This document shows positions 50,448-59,098 of a stretch of DNA of 64,000 nt, piece after piece. Position 1 is the first letter of the stretch, and every line of letters begins with the position of its first letter. Below the pieces are notes generated by a model. That model saw only the letters and a list, made by a program, of their open reading frames with translations, was not told the origin of the DNA and searched no databases. This DNA is from Oceanicaulis sp052055585. GTDB lineage: Bacteria > Pseudomonadota > Alphaproteobacteria > Caulobacterales > Maricaulaceae. A program made the translations under genes and the position numbers. Location: assembly GCF_052055585.1 (NCBI RefSeq), contig NZ_CP170485.1, forward strand, positions 2,604,001 to 2,668,000. The letters run 5' to 3'.

Positions 50448-51140
50448 TCAGGCCTTCGCCATCTCGTCTGCAATGGCCTGGGCGGCGGCGAAGGGATCAT
50501 CAGCCTGGCTGATCGGCCGGCCCACCACCAGATGGCTGGCCCCGGCTTTCAGCGCGGCTTCGGGCGTCGCCACCCGTTTCTGGTCGCCCAGCGCAGCACC
50601 GGCCGGACGCACGCCCGGCGTCACGATCAGGAAGTCTGCAGGAACGCGCGCCCGAATGGCTTCGGCTTCCTGCGGCGAAGCGACAACGCCGTCCACGCCG
50701 CAATCGAGCGCCTGATCGACCCGGCGCATGACCAGATCGCGCGCGCCATAGGCATAGCCCATCTGGGTCAGCATGGCGTCGTCATAGGCGGTCAGCACGG
50801 TAACGCCGAGGATTTTAAGGTCCGAGCCTTCCCGCCCCTCGACCGCCGCGCGCATCACCGGCGGTTCGGCATGAACGGTCAGAAGGTCCGCCCCTGCCTG
50901 CGTGATCGAACGGGTGGCTTTCTCCACCGTGGCGGGGATGTCGTGCAGCTTGAAGTCCAGGAACACATCATGGCCGCGCGCCTTGAGTGAGCGCGCCAGA
51001 TCCATGCCGCCAATCGGCAGCAACTGGAGCCCGATCTTGTAGTGCGCGCAGGCTTCGCCCAGCGTCTCCACCAGCGCTTCAGCGTCGTTGATGGTCGGCA
51101 GGTCGAGGGCGGTGATCAGGCGGCGGTCGGTCATGGTCAT
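50448..51140 (-). CDS. pyrF: orotidine 5'-phosphate decarboxylase
   Basis: Final step of de novo UMP synthesis, decarboxylating OMP; 230 residues. The catalytic Asp-Lys-Asp motif is VFLDFKLHDIPATVEKA, and ITALDLPT near the N-terminus and VTPGVRPAG then HLVVGRPISQADDP at the phosphate-binding end complete the family pattern. Start is the ATG at 51140 (a second in-frame ATG lies at 51134). It is convergent with trxA and stands without pyrimidine genes next to it, as is usual for alphaproteobacteria. Confidence 0.96.
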   Translation of the reverse strand: MTMTDRRLITALDLPTINDAEALVETLGEACAHYKIGLQLLPIGGMDLARSLKARGHDVFLDFKLHDIPATVEKATRSITQAGADLLTVHAEPPVMRAAVEGREGSDLKILGVTVLTAYDDAMLTQMGYAYGARDLVMRRVDQALDCGVDGVVASPQEAEAIRARVPADFLIVTPGVRPAGAALGDQKRVATPEAALKAGASHLVVGRPISQADDPFAAAQAIADEMAKA

Positions 51141-51196
51141 CCCCGGAACTAAGACGGCCGCAGCGACCTAGACCGCTGCGCGCATGCGATCAAGTG

Positions 51197-52030
51197 TCAG
51201 GATGCGGCGTTCGACTGAGCCTGCGCCACCATCCGCTTTTCCTGCATGCGCATGATCGCCTGCCCCACCGGATCGGGCAGGATGCGGGACACGGCGACGA
51301 GGAATTTGTACCACGCCCCCGGCACGCGCAGCGGCACGCCGCGCTCAACCGCGTCATAGCCGGACACGGCCACGTCCTCGGCGGTCAGCATCCAGAAGGA
51401 GGGCAGGTTGGAGACGGTGGTGCGCGCGCCGTTCACATCGTGGAACTCCGACCAGGTATAACCCGGCGCCACGGCGGTGACGTGGACATTGCGGTCCTTG
51501 AGCTCGAGGCCCAAAGCTTCAGACACCTTGATGAGCAGGCTTTTCGCGCCCGGATAAAGCGTGCCCGAATAGCGGGTATGGGCGTTGGCGGCGGGCAGCA
51601 GGGCGGAGACCGAGGCGATATTGATGATGCGGCCATAGCCGCGCTCGGCCATGGGTTTCGCCACCAGATGCATGAGCTTGAGATAGCTGGTGACCATCAG
51701 CTCCATGAACTGGGCCTGATCCTCCCAGCTCAGCTCCACAAAGGCGCCCGGGCGGCCCGCGCCCGCATTATTGACGAGGCCGTCAATGACCCGGCCCTGA
51801 TCGGTGATCGTCTTGACGATAGTTTCCGGCGCCTTGGGGTCACCAAGGTCCGCCGCGATCACAAGGCTGTCGACGCCGAACTGGGCTTTCAGCTCTTCAG
51901 CCAGATCCTTCAGCCGGTCCTCGCGACGCGCGACCAGCGCCAGATCCCAGCCCCGACGCGCAAACTCCCGCGCATAGGCCGCGCCAATGCCGGAGGATGC
52001 GCCAGTAACAAGAGCGAGACGCCGGGCCAT
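51197..52030 (-). CDS. short-chain dehydrogenase/reductase (DltE-like)
   Basis: SDR of 277 residues. It carries VTGASSGIGAAYAREFARRG, VIAADLGDP, VNNAGAGRPG, the catalytic Ser in NIASVSALLP, and YSGTLYPGAK as a variant of YxxxK: the Y and K positions align as YPGAK. The C-terminal region (VERGVPLRVPGAWYKFLVAVSRILPDPVGQAIMRM) is hydrophobic and basic. It matches the SDRs acting on lipids. The ATG at 52030 has GGAG six bases upstream. It is isolated between pyrF and a lipoprotein hydrolase, so its substrate cannot be inferred. Confidence 0.8.
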   Translation of the reverse strand: MARRLALVTGASSGIGAAYAREFARRGWDLALVARREDRLKDLAEELKAQFGVDSLVIAADLGDPKAPETIVKTITDQGRVIDGLVNNAGAGRPGAFVELSWEDQAQFMELMVTSYLKLMHLVAKPMAERGYGRIINIASVSALLPAANAHTRYSGTLYPGAKSLLIKVSEALGLELKDRNVHVTAVAPGYTWSEFHDVNGARTTVSNLPSFWMLTAEDVAVSGYDAVERGVPLRVPGAWYKFLVAVSRILPDPVGQAIMRMQEKRMVAQAQSNAAS

Positions 52031-52112
52031 GTGATCTCCAATCCTTTGATCTCTCACGATGAGCAAAGGGTGACCGGATCGCCTCGCTCTGTCCAGAACT
52101 ACCGCAGGCTCA

Positions 52113-53513
52113 TCACTCCGTGCACGCCTGATCGATCAGGGCGCGCGTCTCTTCCACCAGGATCGCCCACGCCGTCGGGGACAGGGCATGGCCCGCCGCG
52201 CCATAGGCGGTTACTGCCCCGGTTTCATTGTCTTCAAAGATATGATCCACGCCGGGCACGATCACCGTGCGGGTGGGCTTGTCGCCGCGCGCCTCCAGAA
52301 GGGCCGCCTGCGCGTTTTCGGGCAGCACCTGAAGATCCGTCTCGCCAAAGACGCCCAGCACCGGCCCGTCAAATTCGGCCGCCGCCGCAGCCGGATCACC
52401 CGCGAACATGGCCACGGCATAGGGTTGGCCCCACATCTGGCCTTGCTGGCGGGCAAAGGCTTCAGGCAAGCCCGTCTCGATCAGCGCAGCTTCAATCGCG
52501 GCAGGCGCTTGCCCCGGTTCGGCGGTGGCGATCGCTTCAAATACTGCGGCCTGACGCACCCGGTTCGCTTCAACAGCGTCTTCGCCCTGCCCGGACGCCC
52601 GGATCAATGCTTCGGACTGGTCATACAGAAGCGTCTCCATGTCCTGATGCTGACCGGCGAGCGAAATCATGAAATCCGCGTCAGAGGCATTGGCCGCCAG
52701 AAGCCCCAGATAGCCGCCTTCGGAGTGGCCCATATAGCCCACGCAAGACAGGCCGGTTTCCGCCTTCAGGACGTCCAGCGCCCGCACAGCATCAGCCGCA
52801 AGATCGGCGGGCGCCAGCGGCGCCGGAGCCTCCGAACCGCCCACGCCCCGATCATCATAGCGCAGGCTGGCCATGCCCGCCTCGGCCAGCGCATCAGCGA
52901 TGGCGGCATAGAGCGGATGGCCGGCGATCATGCCGTCCCGGTCCTGCGGCCCCGAGCCGCTGATCAGCACCAGCCCGGCGCGCGGAGCGTCAGGGGTCGT
53001 GATCACGCCTTCCAGATGACCCTCTTCCAGGGCAACCCGGACCACCTCGCCCGCACCATAGAACGGCGCTTCAGAAGACGCGTCCTCTTGCGCTTCCGAG
53101 GGACGTGAGAACACCAGGGGCGCCGTCAGTCCACCCTGATCAAAAGTGCCGGTGATGACGCCGTCTTCCAGAACGCCGTCATACTGAAGCGCCATGCCCG
53201 GGGTGGAGAAATGAAGGGATGCGCCGTCCACACGGACAATCTCCATGGGCACCCGCGCCCCGCCCTGATCTACAGAAATGAGGGTAAGGGCGGGCGTGTC
53301 CTCCGACAGATCGATCTCAAGCGCCAGCTCAAGCGTGCGCACGCCCGTATCGAGCTCTCCGGACCAGTCGCCGGCGAAACCCGGATCGGCCGGAGCTGCG
53401 GCGATGTCCTGCCCGGTGACTTCAGTCTCCGTCGCAGCCGGCACAGGGGGTTGCGCGTCACAGGATGCGAGCATCAGCGCGAACGGGATAAGGGCGAAGC
53501 TGGCGGTTTTCAT
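52113..53513 (-). CDS. alpha/beta hydrolase lipoprotein
   Basis: A 466-residue hydrolase exported and lipid-anchored: MKTASFALIPFALMLASCDAQ has a clear lipobox (LASC). A beta-rich domain at about 40-150 (GFAGDWSGELDTGVRTLELAL) precedes the hydrolase fold. Signatures are LISGSGPQDRDG, LRYDDRGVGGSE, nucleophile GYMGHSEGGYLG, an acid in VFGETDLQVLPE and the His in VPGVDHIFED. The N-terminal module resembles DUF3887-like or dienelactone-type accessory domains, but I do not recognise it firmly. It lies between two promoters: the SdpR-like gene starts 71 bp upstream in the other direction. Its substrate is unknown. Confidence 0.82.
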   Translation of the reverse strand: MKTASFALIPFALMLASCDAQPPVPAATETEVTGQDIAAAPADPGFAGDWSGELDTGVRTLELALEIDLSEDTPALTLISVDQGGARVPMEIVRVDGASLHFSTPGMALQYDGVLEDGVITGTFDQGGLTAPLVFSRPSEAQEDASSEAPFYGAGEVVRVALEEGHLEGVITTPDAPRAGLVLISGSGPQDRDGMIAGHPLYAAIADALAEAGMASLRYDDRGVGGSEAPAPLAPADLAADAVRALDVLKAETGLSCVGYMGHSEGGYLGLLAANASDADFMISLAGQHQDMETLLYDQSEALIRASGQGEDAVEANRVRQAAVFEAIATAEPGQAPAAIEAALIETGLPEAFARQQGQMWGQPYAVAMFAGDPAAAAAEFDGPVLGVFGETDLQVLPENAQAALLEARGDKPTRTVIVPGVDHIFEDNETGAVTAYGAAGHALSPTAWAILVEETRALIDQACTE

Positions 53514-53542
53514 GGCAGGTCTCCATCGTTGTCACCTCACAC

Positions 53543-53574
53543 TTAGCATTGACGCTAATTAGCGTCTAGGCTAA
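53543..53574. promoter_or_regulatory. 32-bp dyad, probable autoregulatory operator of the SdpR-like repressor
   Basis: A perfect 16-bp core palindrome GACGCTAATTAGCGTC (53551-53566) sits inside a wider dyad with TTAGC and GCTAA outer arms at equal distance from the centre. Fourteen of 16 positions match between halves. It overlaps the candidate promoter and is 11 bp from the ATG of the ArsR-family gene. Confidence 0.75.
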
Positions 53575-53577
53575 ATA
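53549..53577 (+). promoter_or_regulatory. candidate promoter, probably giving a leaderless transcript
   Basis: TTGACG (53549-53554) and TAAATA (53572-53577) are 17 bp apart. With a normal distance the transcript would start near 53584, at the ATG of the ArsR-family gene (53585). There is no Shine-Dalgarno sequence before that ATG. The -10 matches the consensus poorly, so this is a tentative call. Confidence 0.45.
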
Positions 53578-53584
53578 CGAAATC

Positions 53585-53869
53585 ATGAGTGATGTCTTTT
53601 CCGCCCTGGCCCATCCTGTCCGTCGCGAGGTCCTGCGCCTTCTGCGCGATGGCCCCATGACGGCAGGCGCACTGGCGGACCGGTTTGACGTCGCAAAGCC
53701 GACCATGTCGCGCCATTTCGCGACCCTGAAAGAAGCGGGCCTGATCCAGTCGGAGAAATCCGGCAACCAGATTCGCTACCGTCTCAATGTCAGTGTCGCT
53801 GAAGAGCTCATGGCGTTGATGATGGACCTTCTCAAAACATCCGGCTCCAGCAAGGGAGACCCCCAATGA
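53585..53869 (+). CDS. ArsR-family repressor, SdpR-like
   Basis: A 94-residue winged-helix repressor: LAHPVRREVLRLLRDGPMTAGALADRFDVAKPTMSRHFATLKEAGLIQSEKSGNQIRYRLN. It has none of the metal-binding cysteines of arsenic/zinc sensors. In Bacillus, SdpR is an autorepressor lifted by SdpI at the membrane; here the following gene encodes an SdpI-family protein whose start overlaps this stop by 4 bp. The two are therefore likely a signalling pair. A 32-bp dyad covers the promoter. No SDP-toxin-like gene (sdpC) is nearby, so the stimulus is unknown. Confidence 0.85.
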   Translation: MSDVFSALAHPVRREVLRLLRDGPMTAGALADRFDVAKPTMSRHFATLKEAGLIQSEKSGNQIRYRLNVSVAEELMALMMDLLKTSGSSKGDPQ

Positions 53870-54552
53870 TCCGCAAAGGCTTTCTGTACGCCCTGCCGCC
53901 TCTGGCGCTGATCTTGGGCTTGTCGATCTGGGGATGGACAGGAACCGCGGCGGGAGCGGAGATTCCGGTGCATTTCGGCCTCGACGGCGCGCCCGACCGC
54001 ATGGGCGGCAAGGTGGAAGGCTTCGTCCTTCTGCCCGCCATGGCCCTGTTTCTCTGCGTCCTGTTCTCGCTCATGCCGCTGATTGATCCGCGCGGCGAGA
54101 ACATCCTGCGATCTGCGCCCGCCGTTCTCACGGTCTGGGCCGGCGTGATCTGGGTGCTGGCCGCAGCACAGGCGCTGATCACCCTGACCGCGCTGGGTCA
54201 TATGGACAGCGCGGATGGCCCCGGCCAGTTCATTGGCTTCGCCTGCGCGTGTTTGCTGGCGGTGCTTGGCAATGTGTTGTCCAAGACGCGACCCAACTGG
54301 CTGATCGGCATTCGCACGCCCTGGACCCTGTCATCGGACAAGTCCTGGGATGTCACCCATCGCTGGGGCGGGCGTCTGATGCTCGCAGGCGGCGGGGTGT
54401 CCGCGATCAGTTTCCTGCTCGCGCCGCCGCCTGTCGCCTTCACCATCCTTGGGATCAGCACCAGCGTGATGGTGGTTGTCAGTGTCGGCCTGTCCTACTG
54501 GGTCTGGAAAAACGATCCCGACCGGGACACTTACTCCGCCGCTTCGGAGTGA
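53866..54552 (+). CDS. SdpI-family integral membrane protein
   Basis: A 228-residue membrane protein with about six hydrophobic segments. An N-terminal DUF1648-like segment (IPVHFGLDGAPDRMGGK) and the C-terminal SdpI signature SKTRPNWLIGIRTPWTLSSDKSWDVTHRWGGRLM are clear. In Bacillus, SdpI gives immunity to the SDP killing factor and sequesters SdpR. Many proteobacteria hold SdpR/SdpI-like pairs without the toxin. It is translationally coupled to the SdpR-like gene. The 3' end overlaps that of the convergent GAF gene by 22 bp. Confidence 0.88.
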   Translation: MIRKGFLYALPPLALILGLSIWGWTGTAAGAEIPVHFGLDGAPDRMGGKVEGFVLLPAMALFLCVLFSLMPLIDPRGENILRSAPAVLTVWAGVIWVLAAAQALITLTALGHMDSADGPGQFIGFACACLLAVLGNVLSKTRPNWLIGIRTPWTLSSDKSWDVTHRWGGRLMLAGGGVSAISFLLAPPPVAFTILGISTSVMVVVSVGLSYWVWKNDPDRDTYSAASE

Positions 54553-55067
54553 GCGGACACAGCCTTCTCGCCAAACAACAGACGTCGCGCCATCTCCGTC
54601 GCCGCCTTCAGCGCTTCACGGTCTTCATCGGAAAAGCGAAAGAACGGCGCGGTGTCCACCACCGCAACAGCCCCGACATTCTGCCCTTCAGGCGACAGAA
54701 GCGGTTGCCCGCAATAGGCGCGCACATAGGGCGGCCCCACAGCGACCGGGTGACCACTCAGGTCCGGATCCGTGGACAGGTTCAGGATTTCCACCGGCCC
54801 ATCGCGGCAAACCACTTGGGTGCACAGGGATTCATCCAGCGCCACCTCGCACGCATCCAGACCAAACTTGCCGATGAACCGGACGGTCTTGTCGCTCACC
54901 AGTGAGATGACACAAATGGGCGCCTTGAACGCATAGGCGGTCAGGCGCGCCAGGGCATCCAGATCCAGACGCTGGTCGAACTCCTGCCCTGACAAGGCCT
55001 TAACAGCCTCGAGCCGGTGCTGGTCAGCGATGATGGAACAGCATGCTTTCACGGGCGTCTCAGACAT
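54531..55067 (-). CDS. GAF-domain protein
   Basis: A 178-residue protein made almost entirely of one GAF domain: DLDALARLTAYAFKAPICVISLVSDKTVRFIGKFGLDACEVALDESLCTQVV and YCGQPLLSPEGQNVGAVAVVDTAPFFRFSDEDREALKAATEMARRLL. The same segment often precedes diguanylate cyclase, kinase or phosphodiesterase modules, but no output domain is attached here. Three cysteines near the ligand side (C9-C10 region, DACE, SLCT) could matter for redox or bilin binding, but nothing proves it. Its end overlaps SdpI by 22 bp and argG is divergent to the right. Function unknown. Confidence 0.82.
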   Translation of the reverse strand: MSETPVKACCSIIADQHRLEAVKALSGQEFDQRLDLDALARLTAYAFKAPICVISLVSDKTVRFIGKFGLDACEVALDESLCTQVVCRDGPVEILNLSTDPDLSGHPVAVGPPYVRAYCGQPLLSPEGQNVGAVAVVDTAPFFRFSDEDREALKAATEMARRLLFGEKAVSAHSEAAE

Positions 55068-55198
55068 ACCCGGACTCCTTATTTTTTATTCAATCTGTCC
55101 CAAAAGGTTTCTGAGTCCGTAAAGCACCTGACGCTTTCGCTGCACCCGCTCAGGGTCTAAGTTGCCGCCCGTTTGAAACCTTCATGCCGGGACGCGCC

Positions 55199-56425
55199 AT
55201 GAGCCAGAACATCAAGAAAATCGTGCTCGCCTATTCGGGCGGGCTGGACACCTCGGTCATCCTCAAATGGCTGCAGGACGCCTATCAGGCCGAAGTGGTG
55301 ACCTTCACCGCCGACCTGGGTCAGGGCGAAGAGCTGGAGCCGGCGCGACGAAAAGCCGAGAAGGCCGGCATCAAGGACATCTACATCGATGACCTGCGCG
55401 AGGACTTCGTGCGCGACTATGTCTATCCGATGGTCCGCGCCAACGCCGTCTATGAAGGCCAGTACCTTCTGGGCACCTCCATCGCCCGCCCGCTGATCGC
55501 CAAGCGCCTTGTCGAGATCGCCCACGAGACCGGCGCGGACGCAGTCGCGCACGGCGCCACCGGCAAGGGCAATGACCAGGTCCGCTTCGAGCTGGGCGTG
55601 GCCGCTCTGGATCCGAGCCTGAAAGTGATCGCGCCCTGGCGTGAATGGGATCTCAACTCCCGCACCAAACTGATTGCGTATGCCGAAGAGAACGGCATCG
55701 AGGTCCCGTCCGACAAGCGCGGCGAAGCCCCGTTCTCGGTCGATGCGAACCTGTGGCACACCTCCTCTGAAGGCAAGATGCTCGAAGATCCGGCCGAAGA
55801 GGCGTTCAACGAGGTCTGCCTGCGCACCTGCCATCCCGAGGATGCGCCGGACACCCCGGAATATGTCACCATCGGCTTTGAGCGCGGCGATGCGGTCAGC
55901 ATCAATGGCAAGGCGCTGAGCCCGGCGACGGTTCTGACCCAGCTCAACGAACTGGGCGCCAAGCACGGCGTCGGCCGTCTGGATCTTGTCGAGAACCGCT
56001 TTGTCGGCATGAAGTCGCGCGGCATCTACGAGACCCCCGGCGGCACCATCCTGATGGCGGCCCATCGCGGCATCGAACAGCTCACTCTGGATGGCGGCGC
56101 CATGCACCTGAAAGACGAGCTGATGCCGAAATACGCCAAGCTTGTTTACAACGGCTTCTGGTTCAGCCCCGAACGCGAAATGCTTCAGGCCGCCATCGAC
56201 CATTCCCAACGCCATGTGAGCGGTGAAGTCCGCCTCAAGCTCTACAAGGGCAATGTCATGGTGGTGGGCCGGTCCTCGCCGCACTCGCTGTACTCGCTCG
56301 AGCACGTCACCTTCGAGGAAGACACCGTCTACGACCAGAAGGATGCGGAAGGCTTCATCCGCCTTAACGCCCTGCGTCTGAAACTGATCGCCCAGCGCAA
56401 GCATCGCCTCGGCGAGAACGACTAG
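55199..56425 (+). CDS. argG: argininosuccinate synthase
   Basis: Joins citrulline and aspartate with ATP in arginine synthesis. At 408 residues it has the normal length of the family. The PP-loop KKIVLAYSGGLDTSVILKWL is at the N-terminus. GNDQVRFELGV, SVDANLWHTSSEGKMLEDP and GLFWRNGFWFSPERE-like sequence (NGFWFSPEREML) complete it. The ATG at 55199 begins with the usual MSQNIKK; an upstream ATG at 55184 adds five residues and is less likely. It is a single-gene unit. A perfect GC-rich hairpin follows the stop, without a T-run. Confidence 0.97.
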   Translation: MSQNIKKIVLAYSGGLDTSVILKWLQDAYQAEVVTFTADLGQGEELEPARRKAEKAGIKDIYIDDLREDFVRDYVYPMVRANAVYEGQYLLGTSIARPLIAKRLVEIAHETGADAVAHGATGKGNDQVRFELGVAALDPSLKVIAPWREWDLNSRTKLIAYAEENGIEVPSDKRGEAPFSVDANLWHTSSEGKMLEDPAEEAFNEVCLRTCHPEDAPDTPEYVTIGFERGDAVSINGKALSPATVLTQLNELGAKHGVGRLDLVENRFVGMKSRGIYETPGGTILMAAHRGIEQLTLDGGAMHLKDELMPKYAKLVYNGFWFSPEREMLQAAIDHSQRHVSGEVRLKLYKGNVMVVGRSSPHSLYSLEHVTFEEDTVYDQKDAEGFIRLNALRLKLIAQRKHRLGEND

Positions 56426-56450
56426 TCGGTAGGTAAGGCCTGGAATCGAT

Positions 56451-56480
56451 GCGTCCCCGGCACCCAGAAGCCGGGGACGC
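56451..56480. terminator. GC-rich hairpin after argG, possible terminator
   Basis: Perfect 11-bp stem GCGTCCCCGGC / GCCGGGGACGC with an 8-base loop, 25 bp past the argG stop. It has no T-run on either strand, so termination is plausible but not certain. A second stem (GGCGGGG / CCCCGCC) lies nearer the convergent DUF418 gene. Confidence 0.5.
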
Positions 56481-56541
56481 ACGCGCCAGCGGGCTGAACA
56501 AACGATGCGGCGGGGACGCCCCTCAACGCCCCGCCAGGCAT

Positions 56542-57714
56542 CTACTCCGCCGGCAGGGGTCTGGTGCGGGACTTGAGCACCGGCATGATCAGCGCCGTCC
56601 CGCTATCGATAAACACACGCAGCGCTTTCTCCATCGGCCCCTGCTTGAAGCGGGAGAGCCAGAGATTGCAGGCGAGGATCAGGAATGCGCCCGCCGGGAT
56701 CATCAGACCCCACAGGGCCACCCGGTCGAACTGGCCGTACAGGTTGAGGCCAAAGCCGGTGAACAGCCACAGCATCATCAACGAGCTGCCCATATAGCCG
56801 GTCAGCGCCATCTTCCCGACCGGCTCGAAGATCACCTTGCTGACCTGCGCAAACATCGCCGAGCGCATCGCGATCACGAAACCTGACAGCATGAAGATCA
56901 CGATGAAGGGTTTGGAGAAGCGCATCACCGGATGCAGGCTGACGTCAAAGACAAAGCCCGCCAGCGCGCCATGGATCGCCGTGCCGAGCGCGAGCGAGAC
57001 GCCCACAAGCCCCGACACGAGCACCACGCGGCGCAGCGCCACCGTAGAGAGGGTCAGCGCGCCCGTACGCATCAGGCCCAGCCCCAGCAGCATATAGCCG
57101 CCCGCTTCCGCAATGCGTCCCAGAACGGACGCATTGGTCATCATGGCGATCCAGGTCTGGATCGAGGCCTGAACATGCGGCCAATACCCTTCAGCATGGA
57201 AGGTCTGCACCGCCATCATCTCGGCATAGCTCGGGGTTTCGGTCCCGATTTCGCGATAACCGGCATAGAAGACCACCACGGCCCACCCCACTGCCGCGCA
57301 GGCGAACAGATAGCGCGCCGGCAGCCAGGACAGGATCAGCACACCCATGCCCGCCACCGCATAGATCGCCAGAATATCAGACGACCAGGCCAGCAGGCTC
57401 ATATGCAAAAGGCCAAGGATAAACAGGCCGATACAGCGGATCACAAAGCCCGCCCGACGGGTCAGCGGATCGCCGGAGCCAAAAAGCAGGATCGACATGG
57501 AAGCGCCAAAGAGCGCCGCGAACACGCCGCGCATCGCCGCGTCGATGAACACGGCCTGCGTCGCCCACAGCCCCATCGCCATCGGGCCTTCGCCAAGTAG
57601 ACGCGGATCAGAGAACGCGAAATTCGTCCCCCCCGTTGAGGGAAAATGGGCGATGAGCAGCCCCAGCACGGCAAAGCCGCGCAGCGCGTCAAGAACCCGG
57701 ATCCGATCTCGCAT
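56542..57714 (-). CDS. DUF418 integral membrane protein
   Basis: A 390-residue membrane protein of about ten hydrophobic helices. The N-terminus RIRVLDALRGFAVLGLLIAHF is the DUF1624/OpgC-like opening, and the C-terminal DUF418 core reads PVGKMALTGYMGSSLMMLWLFTGFG with WLSRFKQGPMEKALR. The family includes putative acyltransferase-like membrane proteins without known substrates. The ATG at 57714 has GGAGG seven bases upstream, whereas the GTG at 57720 is too close to that site. It stands alone and converges on argG. No function can be assigned. Confidence 0.85.
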   Translation of the reverse strand: MRDRIRVLDALRGFAVLGLLIAHFPSTGGTNFAFSDPRLLGEGPMAMGLWATQAVFIDAAMRGVFAALFGASMSILLFGSGDPLTRRAGFVIRCIGLFILGLLHMSLLAWSSDILAIYAVAGMGVLILSWLPARYLFACAAVGWAVVVFYAGYREIGTETPSYAEMMAVQTFHAEGYWPHVQASIQTWIAMMTNASVLGRIAEAGGYMLLGLGLMRTGALTLSTVALRRVVLVSGLVGVSLALGTAIHGALAGFVFDVSLHPVMRFSKPFIVIFMLSGFVIAMRSAMFAQVSKVIFEPVGKMALTGYMGSSLMMLWLFTGFGLNLYGQFDRVALWGLMIPAGAFLILACNLWLSRFKQGPMEKALRVFIDSGTALIMPVLKSRTRPLPAE

Positions 57715-57861
57715 TGGCACACCTCCACAAACGCATTCACGTTTCGGAAGGATTTGTGCAAGCGCCGGGCCAACGCGCAGTCAGGGCCTGGAAGAGCGCA
57801 GAGCTTCACAGCTCCCGGCCTTCACCCGGATGACAAGGATTGAAGGTGTCGGAAAGCCCGC

Positions 57862-58995
57862 CTACGCGACGCCGCGCTTGAGATAGATCGGCATGTCGTC
57901 GTCGAGATCGCGGGCGATATCGCCAGCGAGGTCAGGCAGCAGGGTCGTCGCCATTTCGTGGCGGATGATCCCCTCGCCGCGCTGGCGACGCCAGTAATTC
58001 CAGTACGTCGTAAGGTGGGTCAGAGAGCCCACATCATCGCCAATGCGGCTGAACAGGTTCGGCGCCTTCAGCAGCAGCATGCGCATAGCGATCGGGTCGC
58101 CATCATCAAGGAAGGCGGAGACCACACGATAATAGTTTTCACGCCCGGCTTTGAGGTCTTCCCAGCGCAGGCGCACCGAGCGGCGGATACGATTGATGGG
58201 CGCCGCCAGCGGACGGAAGGGCGCGGAGGCGTCTTCCTTCTCAAGGCGCGCCAGATCGCGCAGGAAGCCCGCAAGCCCCTCGGTGATGACGTTCATCCGC
58301 CAGAAGTAATACAGCAAACCCTTCCAGCCGAAGACGCCAACGGTGAAGTCTTCAGGGTCCATGCGAAGGGCGTTGCGCAGGTCTTCGCGTTGGGCGTGGC
58401 TCTGGGCGTTGAACAGGACGGCGGCCAGACGTTCGGGACGTTTGCGCGTGCCGCTTTCCCCCAGCGCCTTTCTGGAGATGTCGGCCATGTGCCGGGCGGC
58501 GAACATCTTGAATTCGGCCTCGTCGGCCTTGGCCATGGTGAAATAGCGCGAGTCCAGCTCCCGCTCGGGGAACAGCGCCTCCAGCAGGAAGGGATCAAAC
58601 GCCGGGGCTGATTTCAGCCGCGCCAGCGTGCGCACATCCTCGGAGAACTCTTCTTCATACAGATTGCGGTCGCGCCCCAGCGCCTCTTCCAGCCAGGCTT
58701 CAAGGTTCGGGGCCTCGATGAAGGTCCAGAAGGCGCCCGCGCCCGGATCATTAGGATCAATGGGCAGCACCAGCTTGGTGACGATATTGCGCCCCGAGCG
58801 CACCAGCGAGCGCTCATTGCGACGCAGATTGTGCTTGATCAGGAAGCAGCGGTTCAGACCGCGATGGCGGAACAGCGGGTTCGGGGTCTGGGCGAGATCG
58901 GGATAACGCTTGTGCAGGCCGTACAGATCGAGGACGCGGGGCGACGCGCCGCCACGCATGAGGTTCTTCAGATCATATGGACGACGGCTGAACAT
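57862..58995 (-). CDS. conserved-looking hypothetical protein
   Basis: A 377-residue protein that I do not recognise. It has no signal peptide or membrane helix, and is rich in charged residues and aromatics. The N-terminal third contains NPLFRHRGLNRCFLIKHNLRRNE and TKLVLPIDPNDPGAGAFWTFIEAPN, and the middle VFGWKGLLYYFWRMNVITEGL. The C-terminal third has LTTYWNYWRRQRGEGIIRHEM. Its composition suggests a soluble, alpha-helical protein. It lies between a membrane protein and ftsK on the same strand, with about 100 bp after the FtsK stop; linkage to cell division is only positional. The start is the ATG at 58995. Confidence 0.75.
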   Translation of the reverse strand: MFSRRPYDLKNLMRGGASPRVLDLYGLHKRYPDLAQTPNPLFRHRGLNRCFLIKHNLRRNERSLVRSGRNIVTKLVLPIDPNDPGAGAFWTFIEAPNLEAWLEEALGRDRNLYEEEFSEDVRTLARLKSAPAFDPFLLEALFPERELDSRYFTMAKADEAEFKMFAARHMADISRKALGESGTRKRPERLAAVLFNAQSHAQREDLRNALRMDPEDFTVGVFGWKGLLYYFWRMNVITEGLAGFLRDLARLEKEDASAPFRPLAAPINRIRRSVRLRWEDLKAGRENYYRVVSAFLDDGDPIAMRMLLLKAPNLFSRIGDDVGSLTHLTTYWNYWRRQRGEGIIRHEMATTLLPDLAGDIARDLDDDMPIYLKRGVA

Positions 58996-59098
58996 GGACG
59001 AGCCCGACTCCTACCCCACTCGACCTCCGAGACTGGGGCAAGACGCCATGCTGCGCCAGCGAAAGCGGGCAACAGGGTTAACGGCGGAATAACCCGGC

